Assembly (NCBI GenBank): GCA_958427355.1
Contig: CAUACA010000021.1
Coordinates: 1 to 35,353, forward strand
Direction of reading: 5' to 3'
Source: an uncultured Collinsella sp.
Lineage (GTDB): Bacteria > Actinomycetota > Coriobacteriia > Coriobacteriales > Coriobacteriaceae
Length of the DNA: 35,353 bases
The translations under genes were made by a program, and so were the position numbers. The notes beneath the pieces were generated by a model. The model was not told where the DNA came from, did not search any database, and saw only the letters and a program-made list of their open reading frames with translations. This document shows, piece by piece, positions 1 to 7,348 of this stretch (the first letter of the stretch is position 1; every line of letters starts with the position of its first letter).

Positions 1-12
1 GGGTGGTTTAAA

Positions 13-33
13 GCTGGCCGCTGCGCGGCCAGC
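13..33. other. Perfect 9-bp hairpin at the left edge
   Basis: Bases 13-21 (GCTGGCCGC) pair perfectly with 25-33 (GCGGCCAGC) around a 3-base loop. On the minus strand the stem is followed by TTTAAACC, a weak U-run, so it may be a second terminator behind secG. It could equally be a leader structure of a gene beyond the left edge. It lies 17 bases past the stronger secG terminator. No gene is visible in bases 1-50. Confidence 0.45.
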
Positions 34-50
34 GGACTAAAGTCTTGAAC

Positions 51-77
51 AAAAAGGGTCCCGCACCTGCGAGACCC
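51..77 (-). terminator. Rho-independent terminator of secG
   Basis: On the minus strand a 9-bp stem (GGGTCTCGC with GCGGGACCC, one U-G wobble) closes an AGGT loop and is followed directly by TTTTT (plus-strand 51-55). It starts 25 bases after the secG stop codon. Confidence 0.88.
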
Positions 78-102
78 ATTGCAAACGTATATACGCCGAT
101 GC

Positions 103-357
103 TTAGTAGCCGACGATGCCCTGCGGGAAGAAGAACATGCACAGGACGACGCACACGGCAAAAACAACGGCCATAATTACCGTCAGGCGATCGAGGTTCT
201 GCTCCATGACGCCCGTGGCAGAGCTGGAGTTATACAGCGAGCTAGCGATCATATCCGAAACGCCGGTGCCCTTACCGGAATGCATCAGGACGAGAATCGT
301 CAGCGCCACGGCAGAGACAGCCCAAACGACAAACAGAAGAATCTGGAACGGACCCAT
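103..357 (-). CDS. secG: SecG, preprotein translocase subunit
   Basis: SecG is the small non-essential subunit of the SecYEG channel that exports unfolded proteins across the cytoplasmic membrane. The 84-residue product has the usual size. It has two hydrophobic segments, about residues 4-24 and 58-78, separated by a Gly/Ser-rich loop containing SGKGTGVSD, which resembles the conserved SecG loop. The start has a good Shine-Dalgarno, AAGGAG 8 bases before ATG. A terminator lies between gpmI and secG, so secG probably has its own promoter, although the order glycolysis-secG is the usual actinobacterial linkage (gap-pgk-tpiA-secG). The conserved features are membrane topology rather than catalytic residues; the call rests on size, topology, loop and context. 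Confidence 0.92.
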   Translation of the reverse strand: MGPFQILLFVVWAVSAVALTILVLMHSGKGTGVSDMIASSLYNSSSATGVMEQNLDRLTVIMAVVFAVCVVLCMFFFPQGIVGY

Positions 358-393
358 AGATAAGCTCCTTAATAGAACAGTTCAAACTCCAGT

Positions 394-402
394 ACTGTAC
401 CA
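394..402 (-). promoter_or_regulatory. Possible extended -10 promoter for secG
   Basis: On the minus strand TGG-TACAGT (394-402) fits an extended -10 box. It lies in the space between the gpmI terminator and the secG start. No convincing -35 hexamer is visible, so this is a weak call. Bases 403-461 hold nothing else I can recognise. Confidence 0.3.
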
Positions 403-461
403 CAATCCCCCGCTCTCCCCTACCTGCCACTCAAGGACGGGGTGGAAATGGCAGAAATACC

Positions 462-496
462 AAAAAGGGGGTTATCCGGTTGTGGACAACCCCCTT
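462..496 (-). terminator. Rho-independent terminator of gpmI
   Basis: Bases 465-477 pair with 484-496 to give a 13-bp stem with a single wobble and a 6-base loop. On the minus strand TTTTT follows (plus 462-466). It begins 26 bases after the gpmI stop, so the pgk-tpiA-gpmI transcript should end here before secG. Confidence 0.9.
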
Positions 497-521
497 GCTA
501 GAAAACGGTATTTGTTTTCTA

Positions 522-2075
522 TTAGGCCTCGGTGGCGAGCACGCGGCCCGTCATCTCGGCGGAAGGCTCAATACCAGCCATGGTGAGCATAGTCGGGGCG
601 ATATCGGAAAGACGACCGTCCTCGATACCGGTGAGCTGTGCCTTCTCATCAACGATGATGAACGGCACGCGGTTGGTGGTGTGCGCCGTAAACGGATGCT
701 TGGAACCGTCGGAAGCAACGTCAAACATGTGATCGGCGTTGCCGTGATCGGCGGTAATCAGTGCAAAGCCGCCCTTGGCGAGAATCGCCGAGACAACCTT
801 GGACAGGGCATCGTCAACAGCCTCAACGGCCTTAACGGCAGCGTCGAAGACACCGGTGTGACCAACCATGTCGCAGTTCGCGAAGTTCACGATGTAGAAA
901 TCAGCGCGATCCTCGTTGATGGCGGCGACAAGCTTCTCGGTAACCTCGGGAGCGCTCATCTCGGGCTGCAGATCGTAGGTAGCAACCTTGGGGGAAGCGA
1001 CGAGCACGCGCTCCTCGCCCTCCTTGGGCTCCTCGATGCCACCGTTGAGGAAGAACGTCACGTGGGCGTACTTCTCGGTCTCGGCAGTGTGCAGCTGCTT
1101 CAGGCCATTGGCGGCGATAACGTCGGCCAGGACGTTCTCGGGGAACGTCTTGGGGAAGGCGACCTCGACGTCAAACGTCGGATCGTACTCGGTCATCGTC
1201 ACAAAGTGCGAAAGCTTGATCTGCTCGCGCTCAAAGCCGTCGAACTCCTTGTCCGTGAACACGCGGGTCATCTGACGAGCGCGGTCGGGACGGAAGTTGA
1301 AGAAGATGGCCGCGTCGCCCTCGTGGATGCCCTCGTTGTGGGCAGCGAAGGGCTCGACGAACTCGTCGCCGCGCGGATCCTTCTCGTAGTAGGCCTTGAT
1401 ACCGGCAACGGGGTCGGTATCAGCATCGGACGCGTTGACCATGACGTCGTAGGCGCGCTGGATGCGCTCCCAACGATTATCGCGGTCCATGGCCCAATAA
1501 CGGCCCGAGACGGTGGCAACGCGTGCGTCGCAACCGGTCTCCTCGGAGATCTTAGCCAGGAAGGCGCAGAACTCACTCATGTAACCGGCACCGGACTGCG
1601 GGTCGACGTCGCGGCCGTCCATAAAGGCGTGTACACGAACGGTCTTGACGCCATGCTGGGCAGCCATCTTGACCAGAGCCTCGACGTGGTTCATGTGAGA
1701 ATGAACACCGCCAGGGCTCATAAGGCCCATGAGGTGGAGAGTCTTACCGTCAGCCTTGACATCGTCCATAGCCTTGACAAAAACCTCGTTCTTGGCGATG
1801 GAGCCGTCCTTGATGGCGTTGTTGATGCGCGAAAGCTCCTGGAACACGATGCGTCCGGCACCGATGTTGAGGTGACCCACCTCGGAGTTACCCATCTGGC
1901 CATCGGGAAGACCCACGTCCTCGCCCGAAGCGCCGAGCGTGGTGTGGGGGTACTTCTCGTACAGGCTATCAAGGAAGGGCGTCTTGGCAGCGGCGACGGC
2001 GTTCTCGCCATCGGCCGGAGCAAGGCCGCAACCATCCATGATGATCAGGAGTGCAGGAAGATGACGCTGTGCCAT
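522..2075 (-). CDS. gpmI: 2,3-bisphosphoglycerate-independent phosphoglycerate mutase
   Basis: This cytoplasmic glycolytic enzyme interconverts 3- and 2-phosphoglycerate through a phosphoserine intermediate and two Mn ions. Its 517 residues match the usual 510-515 of the cofactor-independent (alkaline-phosphatase superfamily) type. Visible landmarks are metal ligand D14 in IMDGCG, nucleophile S64 in GQMGNSEVGH, the GGVHSH segment near 122-127, FNFRPDRARQ near 259-268, the second metal cluster NCDMVGHTG (D402, H406) and ADHGNAD (D443, H444). The ATG is 5 bases beyond the tpiA stop, so it is the third gene of a pgk-tpiA-gpmI operon. No cofactor-dependent gpmA is in the window. Confidence 0.97.
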   Translation of the reverse strand: MAQRHLPALLIIMDGCGLAPADGENAVAAAKTPFLDSLYEKYPHTTLGASGEDVGLPDGQMGNSEVGHLNIGAGRIVFQELSRINNAIKDGSIAKNEVFVKAMDDVKADGKTLHLMGLMSPGGVHSHMNHVEALVKMAAQHGVKTVRVHAFMDGRDVDPQSGAGYMSEFCAFLAKISEETGCDARVATVSGRYWAMDRDNRWERIQRAYDVMVNASDADTDPVAGIKAYYEKDPRGDEFVEPFAAHNEGIHEGDAAIFFNFRPDRARQMTRVFTDKEFDGFEREQIKLSHFVTMTEYDPTFDVEVAFPKTFPENVLADVIAANGLKQLHTAETEKYAHVTFFLNGGIEEPKEGEERVLVASPKVATYDLQPEMSAPEVTEKLVAAINEDRADFYIVNFANCDMVGHTGVFDAAVKAVEAVDDALSKVVSAILAKGGFALITADHGNADHMFDVASDGSKHPFTAHTTNRVPFIIVDEKAQLTGIEDGRLSDIAPTMLTMAGIEPSAEMTGRVLATEA

Positions 2076-2080
2076 ATGTC

Positions 2081-2848
2081 CTACTCGCCTGCCTTGACGA
2101 CCATAGAGGCGAAGTCGGCAGCCTTGAGCGAAGCGCCGCCCACGAGGGCGCCGTCAACGTCGGGCTTGGCGACGAGCTCAGCGATGTTGCCAGGCTTGGC
2201 AGAGCCACCATAGAGAACGCGGATGCCGTTAGCGAGCTCCTCGCCGAACATCTCCTTGAGGGTCTCACGGATAGCGCCGCAGACCTCCTGAGCGTCCTCG
2301 GCGGTAGCGGTCTTGCCGGTGCCAATGGCCCAGATGGGCTCGTAGGCGACGACGACCTGCTTGGGGCAGGTGATCTCAAGACCAGCAAGGCCAGCCTTGA
2401 CCTGGTTCACGACGTGCTCGACATAGGTGCCAGCCTCGCGGACCTCGAGGGACTCGCCGCAGCAGAAGACGGGAACAAGACCGGCGGCAACGAGAGCCTT
2501 GGCCTTCTTGTTCTGGTCCTCGTCGGTCTCGTGGAAGTAGTCACGACGCTCGGAGTGGCCAATGATGCAGTAGGTGCAGCCAGCGGACTTGAGCATGTCG
2601 CAAGAGGACTCACCGGTGAAGGCACCCTTGGCCTCCCAGTACACGTTCTGTGCACCGAGGGCGATGGGGGCAGCCTGAATACGGTCATGAACCGTGGTGA
2701 TGTCGATGGTCGGAGGGCAGACGAGCACCTCGACGCCAGCCGGAACCTCGGGCAGAGCCTGAGCCAGCTCGTCGGCGAGTTTGGCGGCCTCGGCGACGTC
2801 GTTGTTCATCTTCCAGTTACCAGCGATGAGAAGGGTGCGATTAGGCAT
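2081..2848 (-). CDS. tpiA: Triosephosphate isomerase
   Basis: The enzyme interconverts dihydroxyacetone phosphate and glyceraldehyde-3-phosphate. The 255-residue product is the normal size and carries the full catalytic set: K13 in GNWKMN, H98 in IIGHSERR and E170 in AYEPIWAIGTGKTAT. The phosphate-binding GGSAKPGN and GALVGGASL segments are near the C terminus. The longer open frame extends 21 residues upstream, but the ATG at 2848 gives the true family N terminus. It has GGAGG 9 bases before it and overlaps the pgk stop by 8 bases (ATGCCTAA), which implies translational coupling. Confidence 0.97.
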   Translation of the reverse strand: MPNRTLLIAGNWKMNNDVAEAAKLADELAQALPEVPAGVEVLVCPPTIDITTVHDRIQAAPIALGAQNVYWEAKGAFTGESSCDMLKSAGCTYCIIGHSERRDYFHETDEDQNKKAKALVAAGLVPVFCCGESLEVREAGTYVEHVVNQVKAGLAGLEITCPKQVVVAYEPIWAIGTGKTATAEDAQEVCGAIRETLKEMFGEELANGIRVLYGGSAKPGNIAELVAKPDVDGALVGGASLKAADFASMVVKAGE

Positions 2849-4031
2849 CGAGAAGCGCCTCCACTCCGGGCAGGGCCTTACCCTCGACGAGCTCCATGGA
2901 AGCGCCACCACCGGTGGAGATCCAGCTCATCTTGTCGGCCAGGTTGAACTTGTTGACAGCCGCGACAGAGTCGCCACCGCCGATGATCGAGGTGCAGTCG
3001 GCCTCGGCGACAGCCTCGGCGATAGCCTGGGTGCCGTGAGCGAAGTTGTCGAACTCGAAGACGCCCATGGGGCCGTTCCAGAACACGGTCTTGGCGCCCT
3101 TGACGGCCTCGGCGTAAAGCTCCTCGGTCTTGGGGCCGATGTCCATACCCTCGCGGTCGTCGGGGATAGCGTCGGAAGCGACAACCTCGGGGACAGCGTC
3201 CTCGCCAAAGTGATCGGCAACGCGGTTGTCGATGGGGAGCAGGATCTTGACGCCCTTCTCCTCGGCCTTCTTGAGCATCTCACCGGCGCGCTCGACCCAG
3301 TCCTCTTCCTTGAGGGACTGACCGACGGACAGGCCCTGAGCCAGGAAGAAAGTGTAGGCCATGCCGCCACCGATGATCAGGGTATCAGCGGAGTCGATGA
3401 GGTGATCGAGGACGCCGATCTTGGAGGAAACCTTGGAACCGCCGACGATGGCGACGAAGGGGCGCTCGGGCTCGGCGAAGATGCCGGTCAGCGTGTCGAC
3501 CTCCTTCTCGAGCAGGAAGCCGGCGACGGCAGGCAGGTAAGCGGCGGGGCCCACGACGGAACCCTGGGCGCGGTGAGCGGTGCCGAAGGCATCGAGAACG
3601 AAGACGTCACCATAGGAAGCGAGCTTCTTGGCGATCTCGGGATCGTTCTTCTTCTCACGCTTGTCAAAACGGACGTTCTCGAGAACGAGGACCTTGCCCG
3701 GCTCGACGGCGGCGACAGCCTCGGCGGCCTTCTCGCCGTAGGTGTCGGCGACAAAGGCAACGTCGAGACCAGAGAGCTCAGCGAGCTTCTTAGCGACGGG
3801 CTCAAGGGAGAGCTCAGGCTGGAAGCCGGTACCCTCGGGGCGGCCGAGGTGGCTCATGAGGATGACGCGAGCGTTGTGCTCAACGAGGTAGTTGATGGTG
3901 GGCAGGGCAGCCTTAATACGGGTGGTGTCGCCAACGACGCCATCCTTGATAGGCACGTTAAAGTCAACGCGGACGAGAACGCGCTTGCCGTCGACATCGA
4001 TGTCGCGGACGGTCTTCTTGGTAAAGGCCAT
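2841..4031 (-). CDS. pgk: Phosphoglycerate kinase
   Basis: The enzyme makes ATP by transferring phosphate from 1,3-bisphosphoglycerate to ADP. The product is 396 residues, typical for monomeric bacterial PGK. The substrate site RVDFNVP is near residues 21-27, followed by LMSHLGRP, DAFGTAHR, the nucleotide-binding GGSKVSSKI and the C-terminal GGGDSVAAV and STGGGASMELVEG signatures. An upstream in-frame ATG would add 12 residues. The start at 4031 begins the family N terminus MAFTKKTV and has AAAGG about 11 bases upstream. It is the first gene of pgk-tpiA-gpmI. No promoter is obvious between the gap terminator and this start, so transcripts may come from read-through of gap. Confidence 0.97.
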   Translation of the reverse strand: MAFTKKTVRDIDVDGKRVLVRVDFNVPIKDGVVGDTTRIKAALPTINYLVEHNARVILMSHLGRPEGTGFQPELSLEPVAKKLAELSGLDVAFVADTYGEKAAEAVAAVEPGKVLVLENVRFDKREKKNDPEIAKKLASYGDVFVLDAFGTAHRAQGSVVGPAAYLPAVAGFLLEKEVDTLTGIFAEPERPFVAIVGGSKVSSKIGVLDHLIDSADTLIIGGGMAYTFFLAQGLSVGQSLKEEDWVERAGEMLKKAEEKGVKILLPIDNRVADHFGEDAVPEVVASDAIPDDREGMDIGPKTEELYAEAVKGAKTVFWNGPMGVFEFDNFAHGTQAIAEAVAEADCTSIIGGGDSVAAVNKFNLADKMSWISTGGGASMELVEGKALPGVEALLDA

Positions 4032-4054
4032 GTTTGCTTCTACCTTTCGTACGT

Positions 4055-4077
4055 GTCTGCCTTCCATTACGGCAGAC
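4055..4077 (-). other. Hairpin in the pgk leader
   Basis: GTCTGCC (4055-4061) pairs perfectly with GGCAGAC (4071-4077) around a 9-base loop, 24 bases before the pgk start. It lacks a U-run, so it is not a terminator. Position suggests an mRNA 5'-end stabiliser or processing structure behind the gap terminator. Confidence 0.5.
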
Positions 4078-4087
4078 GATTTCTTAT

Positions 4088-4132
4088 AAAAAGGACGCGA
4101 CCCTAGGGTGTAAGCCCTATAAGGCCGCGCCC
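4088..4132 (-). terminator. Terminator between gap and pgk
   Basis: Bases 4093-4102 pair with 4123-4132 in a 10-bp stem; on the minus strand two pairs are U-G. An inner hairpin pairs 4104-4108 with 4115-4119. The minus strand continues with TTTTT (plus 4088-4092). It lies 40 bases after the gap stop and would separate gap expression from pgk-tpiA-gpmI, presumably incompletely. Confidence 0.82.
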
Positions 4133-4171
4133 TTCTTTAGACGCTCAACGAGCTATTCGCTAAAAGCTAAA

Positions 4172-5197
4172 TTAAGCAACGAACTTCTCGAAGTACTTGA
4201 TGGTGCGGACCATCTGAGAGGTGTAGGAGTTCTCGTTGTCGTACCAAGAGGTGACCTGAACGAGGGTCTGGCCGTTGCCGAGGTCAGAGCACATGGTCTG
4301 CGTGGCGTCGAAGATGGAGCCGTGGGTCTCGCCGACGATGTCGCGGGAGACGATCTGGTCCTCGTTGTAGGCGAAGGTATCGGGGATGGTCTCGGCGTAG
4401 GCCTTCATGGCAGCGTTGACCTCGTCGACGGTGACCTTCTTGTCAACGACGGCGTAGAGGTTGGTCAGCGAGCCGGTCGGCGTCGGGACGCGCTGGGCGG
4501 CACCGATGAGCTTGCCGTTGAGCTCGGGGAGAACCAGGCCGATGGCCTTGGCAGCGCCCGTGGTGTTCGGGACGATGTTCTCGGAGCAGGCGCGGGAGCG
4601 ACGGAAGTTGCCCTTGCGCTGCGGGCCGTCGAGCGGCATCTGGTCGCCGGTGAAGGCGTGGATGGTGGTCATGATGCCGGACACGATGGGAGCGAAGTCG
4701 TTGAGACCCTTGGCCATCGGGGCAAGGCAGTTGGTGGTGCAGGAAGCAGCGGAGATGATGTTGTCCTCAGCGGTCAGCGTCTCATGGTTGACGTTGTACA
4801 CGATGGTGGGCAGATCGCTGCCGGCCGGAGCGGAGATGACGACCTTCTTGGCGCCAGCGTTGATGTGGGCCTGAGCCTTAGCCTTGCTGGTGTAGAAGCC
4901 GGTGCACTCGAGAACGACGTCGACGTCGAGGTCGCCCCAAGGCAGGTTGTTGGCGTCGGCCTCCTTGTAGATCTTGATCTCCTTGCCGTCAACGGTGATG
5001 GAATCCTCGCCAGCAACGACCTCGTGATCGCGAGCGTAGTTGCCCTGCGTGGAGTCGTACTTCAGCAGGTAAGCGAGCATATCGGGAGAGGTGAGGTCGT
5101 TGATAGCGACGATCTCGGAGCCCTCATGACCGAACATCTGACGGAAAGCCAGACGACCGATGCGACCGAAGCCGTTAATAGCAACCTTTACTGCCAT
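4172..5197 (-). CDS. gap: Glyceraldehyde-3-phosphate dehydrogenase, type I
   Basis: The enzyme oxidises glyceraldehyde-3-phosphate to 1,3-bisphosphoglycerate with NAD. The 341-residue product shows the Rossmann motif INGFGRIGRL (7-16), an Asp at position 34 (INDLTS) that favours NAD over NADP, the catalytic ASCTTNC with C153, and H180 in TTIHAFTGDQ. The C-terminal WYDNENSY is present. The frame is open 34 codons further upstream, but ATG 5197 gives the standard N terminus with AAAGGAG 6 bases away. It is followed by a terminator, so it is at least partly monocistronic and can be expressed more strongly than pgk. Its 5' region has an AT-rich promoter and a perfect 14-bp palindrome. Confidence 0.97.
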   Translation of the reverse strand: MAVKVAINGFGRIGRLAFRQMFGHEGSEIVAINDLTSPDMLAYLLKYDSTQGNYARDHEVVAGEDSITVDGKEIKIYKEADANNLPWGDLDVDVVLECTGFYTSKAKAQAHINAGAKKVVISAPAGSDLPTIVYNVNHETLTAEDNIISAASCTTNCLAPMAKGLNDFAPIVSGIMTTIHAFTGDQMPLDGPQRKGNFRRSRACSENIVPNTTGAAKAIGLVLPELNGKLIGAAQRVPTPTGSLTNLYAVVDKKVTVDEVNAAMKAYAETIPDTFAYNEDQIVSRDIVGETHGSIFDATQTMCSDLGNGQTLVQVTSWYDNENSYTSQMVRTIKYFEKFVA

Positions 5198-5269
5198 TGT
5201 GTCTCCTTTCGTAAGGCCCCCGCGAGCTACAGCGCCCGCCGTTGAGGCCCACAAACTAACCACTCGCCT

Positions 5270-5299
5270 AATATACCTTTTTTTTGACTTGAATTTCAC
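5270..5299 (-). promoter_or_regulatory. Probable gap promoter
   Basis: On the minus strand the -10 box is TATATT (5275-5270), preceded at 18 bp by GTGAAA (5299-5294), which matches four of six -35 bases. The spacer contains an A8 tract. The leader to the ATG would be about 65 bases. Confidence 0.55.
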
Positions 5300-5331
5300 G
5301 AGAATGCTCGAAATTGAAAATCAAATTTACG

Positions 5332-5345
5332 TTAAAACGTTTTAA
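5332..5345. promoter_or_regulatory. Perfect 14-bp palindrome upstream of the gap promoter
   Basis: TTAAAACGTTTTAA reads the same on both strands. A central CG in an AT-rich palindrome is typical of LacI/GalR-family operators. It matches the CcpA cre consensus except at the two symmetrical G/C positions. It lies about 33 bp upstream of the proposed gap -35. A related core (AAACGTTT) occurs at 18041-18048. The cognate regulator is not in the window. Confidence 0.5.
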
Positions 5346-5390
5346 AGAATAAAATAGCAGCTAAATCCGTATATAAGTCGATACTTCAAA

Positions 5391-6320
5391 CTACTTGTTT
5401 GCTTCAATGAGCTTTTCAAGCCTCAAAACGCGATGGTACAGGGCAGACTTCGACAAGGGAGGGTCAGCCATCTCGCCCAGATCGCGCAGCGACAGATCGG
5501 GATAGCGCTCGCGCAGGTCGCAAAAGACTGCCAAGGCGTCCGGAAGCGTGTCGCGCAAACCCCGCTGTTCGAGCTCATCGATCAACGCAAGCTGATGCTG
5601 GGCGGCACCCGCACTTCTGGTCTGGTTGGCGAGCTCGGCATTCACGCGACGGTTCACATCGTTCTTAACCAACTTGACCGCGCGCGCCTCCTCAATCTCG
5701 GCAACGCTGCGCTTGGCACCAATCAGCTTTAATAGATGCTCGATTTCCTCGGCGCTCTTAATGTACACGGCATATGACCCCCGCCGTGCATTAACACGCG
5801 CATGGACCCCAATCTGCTCCAACAGATCGCAAAGTCCCTTGGCATATTGCTCGCCCTGCACAGCGATCTCCAAATGAAAATCGCCGCGTGGATCGGCCAC
5901 GAAGCCGCCCGCGATGAGCGCGCCGCGGATATAGGCAAGTCTACAGCAAGGACGGGCAACGATATGTCGGGGTACGCCGGCGACAAGTCCTCCCCTACGG
6001 TCGAGGATACCTAGCAGAACCAAGGCCTTATCCAGGTCTGGCTGATCAGGCAAGGTGATGAGGTAGTTTCGAACCTTATGCAAGACAGATTTGCGGACGG
6101 TGAACTCCGTTTTGAGCTTAAGGATACGATGCGTCAGCGTGATCATCGTGCGCGCGACGGCTCCCGTCTCAGTCGCAACCGTCAAACGATACCGCCCAGA
6201 GCCGGCAAGCGAGAGCGTACCACTCACGCGCGTGAGGGCGGCGAGCGTCGACAAGTCGCAGTATTCACATTCGGGTTCGCAGCGCGCAAGCTCGTCGCGC
6301 ACCTCAGCGGTAAACGACAT
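5391..6320 (-). CDS. whiA: DNA-binding protein WhiA
   Basis: WhiA is a bacterial DNA-binding protein that combines a degenerate LAGLIDADG homing-endonuclease-like fold with a C-terminal helix-turn-helix. It controls sporulation septation in Streptomyces and influences cell division and chromosome segregation in Bacillus. The 309-residue length is normal. Visible features are the N-terminal MSFTAEVRDELARCEPE, the segment CCRLAYIRGALIAGGFVADP near 128-147, and the C-terminal HTH with LSLRDLGEMADPPLSKSALYHRVLRLEKL. It starts 6 bases after the rapZ stop and is presumably cotranscribed with it. No clear terminator follows; bases 5346-5390 before the gap regulatory region hold nothing else recognisable. 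Confidence 0.95.
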   Translation of the reverse strand: MSFTAEVRDELARCEPECEYCDLSTLAALTRVSGTLSLAGSGRYRLTVATETGAVARTMITLTHRILKLKTEFTVRKSVLHKVRNYLITLPDQPDLDKALVLLGILDRRGGLVAGVPRHIVARPCCRLAYIRGALIAGGFVADPRGDFHLEIAVQGEQYAKGLCDLLEQIGVHARVNARRGSYAVYIKSAEEIEHLLKLIGAKRSVAEIEEARAVKLVKNDVNRRVNAELANQTRSAGAAQHQLALIDELEQRGLRDTLPDALAVFCDLRERYPDLSLRDLGEMADPPLSKSALYHRVLRLEKLIEANK

Positions 6321-6326
6321 GCAGGC

Positions 6327-7247
6327 CTATGCCTTCGTGTTGGCGCGCGACAGGTCGCGGTGGGAGATGCTCACATGATACTGAGCGCCTTCCAGGTAAC
6401 GGGCCGTGGCCTCGGCAATGGCAACGCTGCGGTGCTGGCCGCCCGTGCAGCCGATGGCGATAGAAAGCTGCGGCTTACCCTCCGCGATATAGCCCGGCAT
6501 CACCGTATCGAGCAGCTGTGTCCAAGCCTTCCAAAACTCCTGCGTCTTGGGATGGTCCAGAACAAAATCGGAGACCTTTTTATCGAGACCGGTCATCGTG
6601 CGCATCTCGGGATCGTAGAACGGATTGGGCAGGAAGCGGACGTCGATCATAATGTCCGCCTCGACGGGCATGCCGTGCTTAAAGCCAAACGAGAACACGT
6701 GGACGTCCATGAGCTGCTGGTCGGACAGCTCGGAAAATGCCATACGTAGCTTGTTGCGCAGCGCAGAGGTGCGCAGACGGCTCGTGTCGATAATCATATC
6801 GGCTCGGTCGCGCACGCCCTGCAGCTGAAGGCGCTCGCGCTGAATGGCATCGGCCGTAGTCTCCCCCGGCTTGGCAATGGGATGACGGCGGCGATTTTCG
6901 CTGTAGCGACGAATCAGCACCTCGTCAGAAGCCTCCAGGAACACGATGTCGCAGCTCATCTCGCGCTCTTCGAGCGCGGCGACCGCATCGAGCAGCTCGT
7001 CAAACAGTCCCTGGCTACGCAAATCGCAGGTGACGGCGAGATGCCTGCCCACGCCCGTATTGATGCCGACGAGCTCGGCAAGCTGGGCGATGAGACGCGG
7101 AGGCAGGTTATCGATGCAAAAATAGCCCATGTCCTCGAACACGTGCATGGCCTGTGTGCGGCCCGATCCGGACATTCCGGTGATGATGACGATATCGGGG
7201 ATGCGCTCCGAGCGCTCCGCCGCATCCATGGCATCTCCCTTTTGCAT
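6327..7247 (-). CDS. rapZ: RapZ/YvcJ-family nucleotide-binding protein (RNase adapter)
   Basis: In E. coli RapZ binds glucosamine-6-phosphate and guides RNase E to the sRNA GlmZ; in Gram-positives (YvcJ) it is a GTPase/ATPase linked to competence and cell-wall sugar supply. The 306-residue product has Walker A GMSGSGRT (24-31), a Walker-B-like DIVFLEASD, and the highly conserved C-terminal AIGCTGGQHRSVAIAE. Two starts are plausible: ATG 7247 (GGGAGG, 6-base spacing, used here) and ATG 7229 (GGGAG, 5-base spacing). A terminator-like hairpin sits just upstream. The gene directly precedes whiA; the usual yvcK between them is missing. The nanE end is about 100 bp upstream on the same strand. Confidence 0.93.
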   Translation of the reverse strand: MQKGDAMDAAERSERIPDIVIITGMSGSGRTQAMHVFEDMGYFCIDNLPPRLIAQLAELVGINTGVGRHLAVTCDLRSQGLFDELLDAVAALEEREMSCDIVFLEASDEVLIRRYSENRRRHPIAKPGETTADAIQRERLQLQGVRDRADMIIDTSRLRTSALRNKLRMAFSELSDQQLMDVHVFSFGFKHGMPVEADIMIDVRFLPNPFYDPEMRTMTGLDKKVSDFVLDHPKTQEFWKAWTQLLDTVMPGYIAEGKPQLSIAIGCTGGQHRSVAIAEATARYLEGAQYHVSISHRDLSRANTKA

Positions 7248-7260
7248 GTGCTGCCTCCCG

Positions 7261-7297
7261 AAAACAAGCGCGGGACCCAGCAACCCGGATCCCGCGC
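7261..7297 (-). terminator. Terminator of the nan operon, or attenuator in the rapZ leader
   Basis: Bases 7268-7275 pair perfectly with 7290-7297, and the minus-strand stem extends inward by three more pairs (one U-G) to 11 bp with an 8-base loop. TTGTTTT follows on the minus strand. It ends only 13 bases before the first proposed rapZ start, so the rapZ Shine-Dalgarno directly follows the U-run. Confidence 0.8.
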
Positions 7298-7315
7298 GGT
7301 CAATTGCCTATATTG

Positions 7316-7321
7316 AGTATA
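7316..7321 (-). promoter_or_regulatory. Possible -10 box for rapZ-whiA
   Basis: TATACT on the minus strand lies between the nanE stop and the 7261-7297 hairpin. No good -35 is visible. If used, the transcript would start near 7309 and carry the hairpin in its leader. Confidence 0.35.
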
Positions 7322-7348
7322 CCGCCCCGAGCGGATACGAGGCCTGTT

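Noticed and set aside
1..100. A tRNA or other structured RNA at the left edge
   Set aside because: The GC hairpin at 13-33 has no cloverleaf partners, and the adjacent hairpin is a normal terminator.
480..5245. Long plus-strand frames (577, 441 and 403 codons) over gpmI, pgk and gap
   Set aside because: The minus-strand genes contain intact catalytic residues. The plus frames are shadows with repetitive Gly/Asp/Val/Leu composition.
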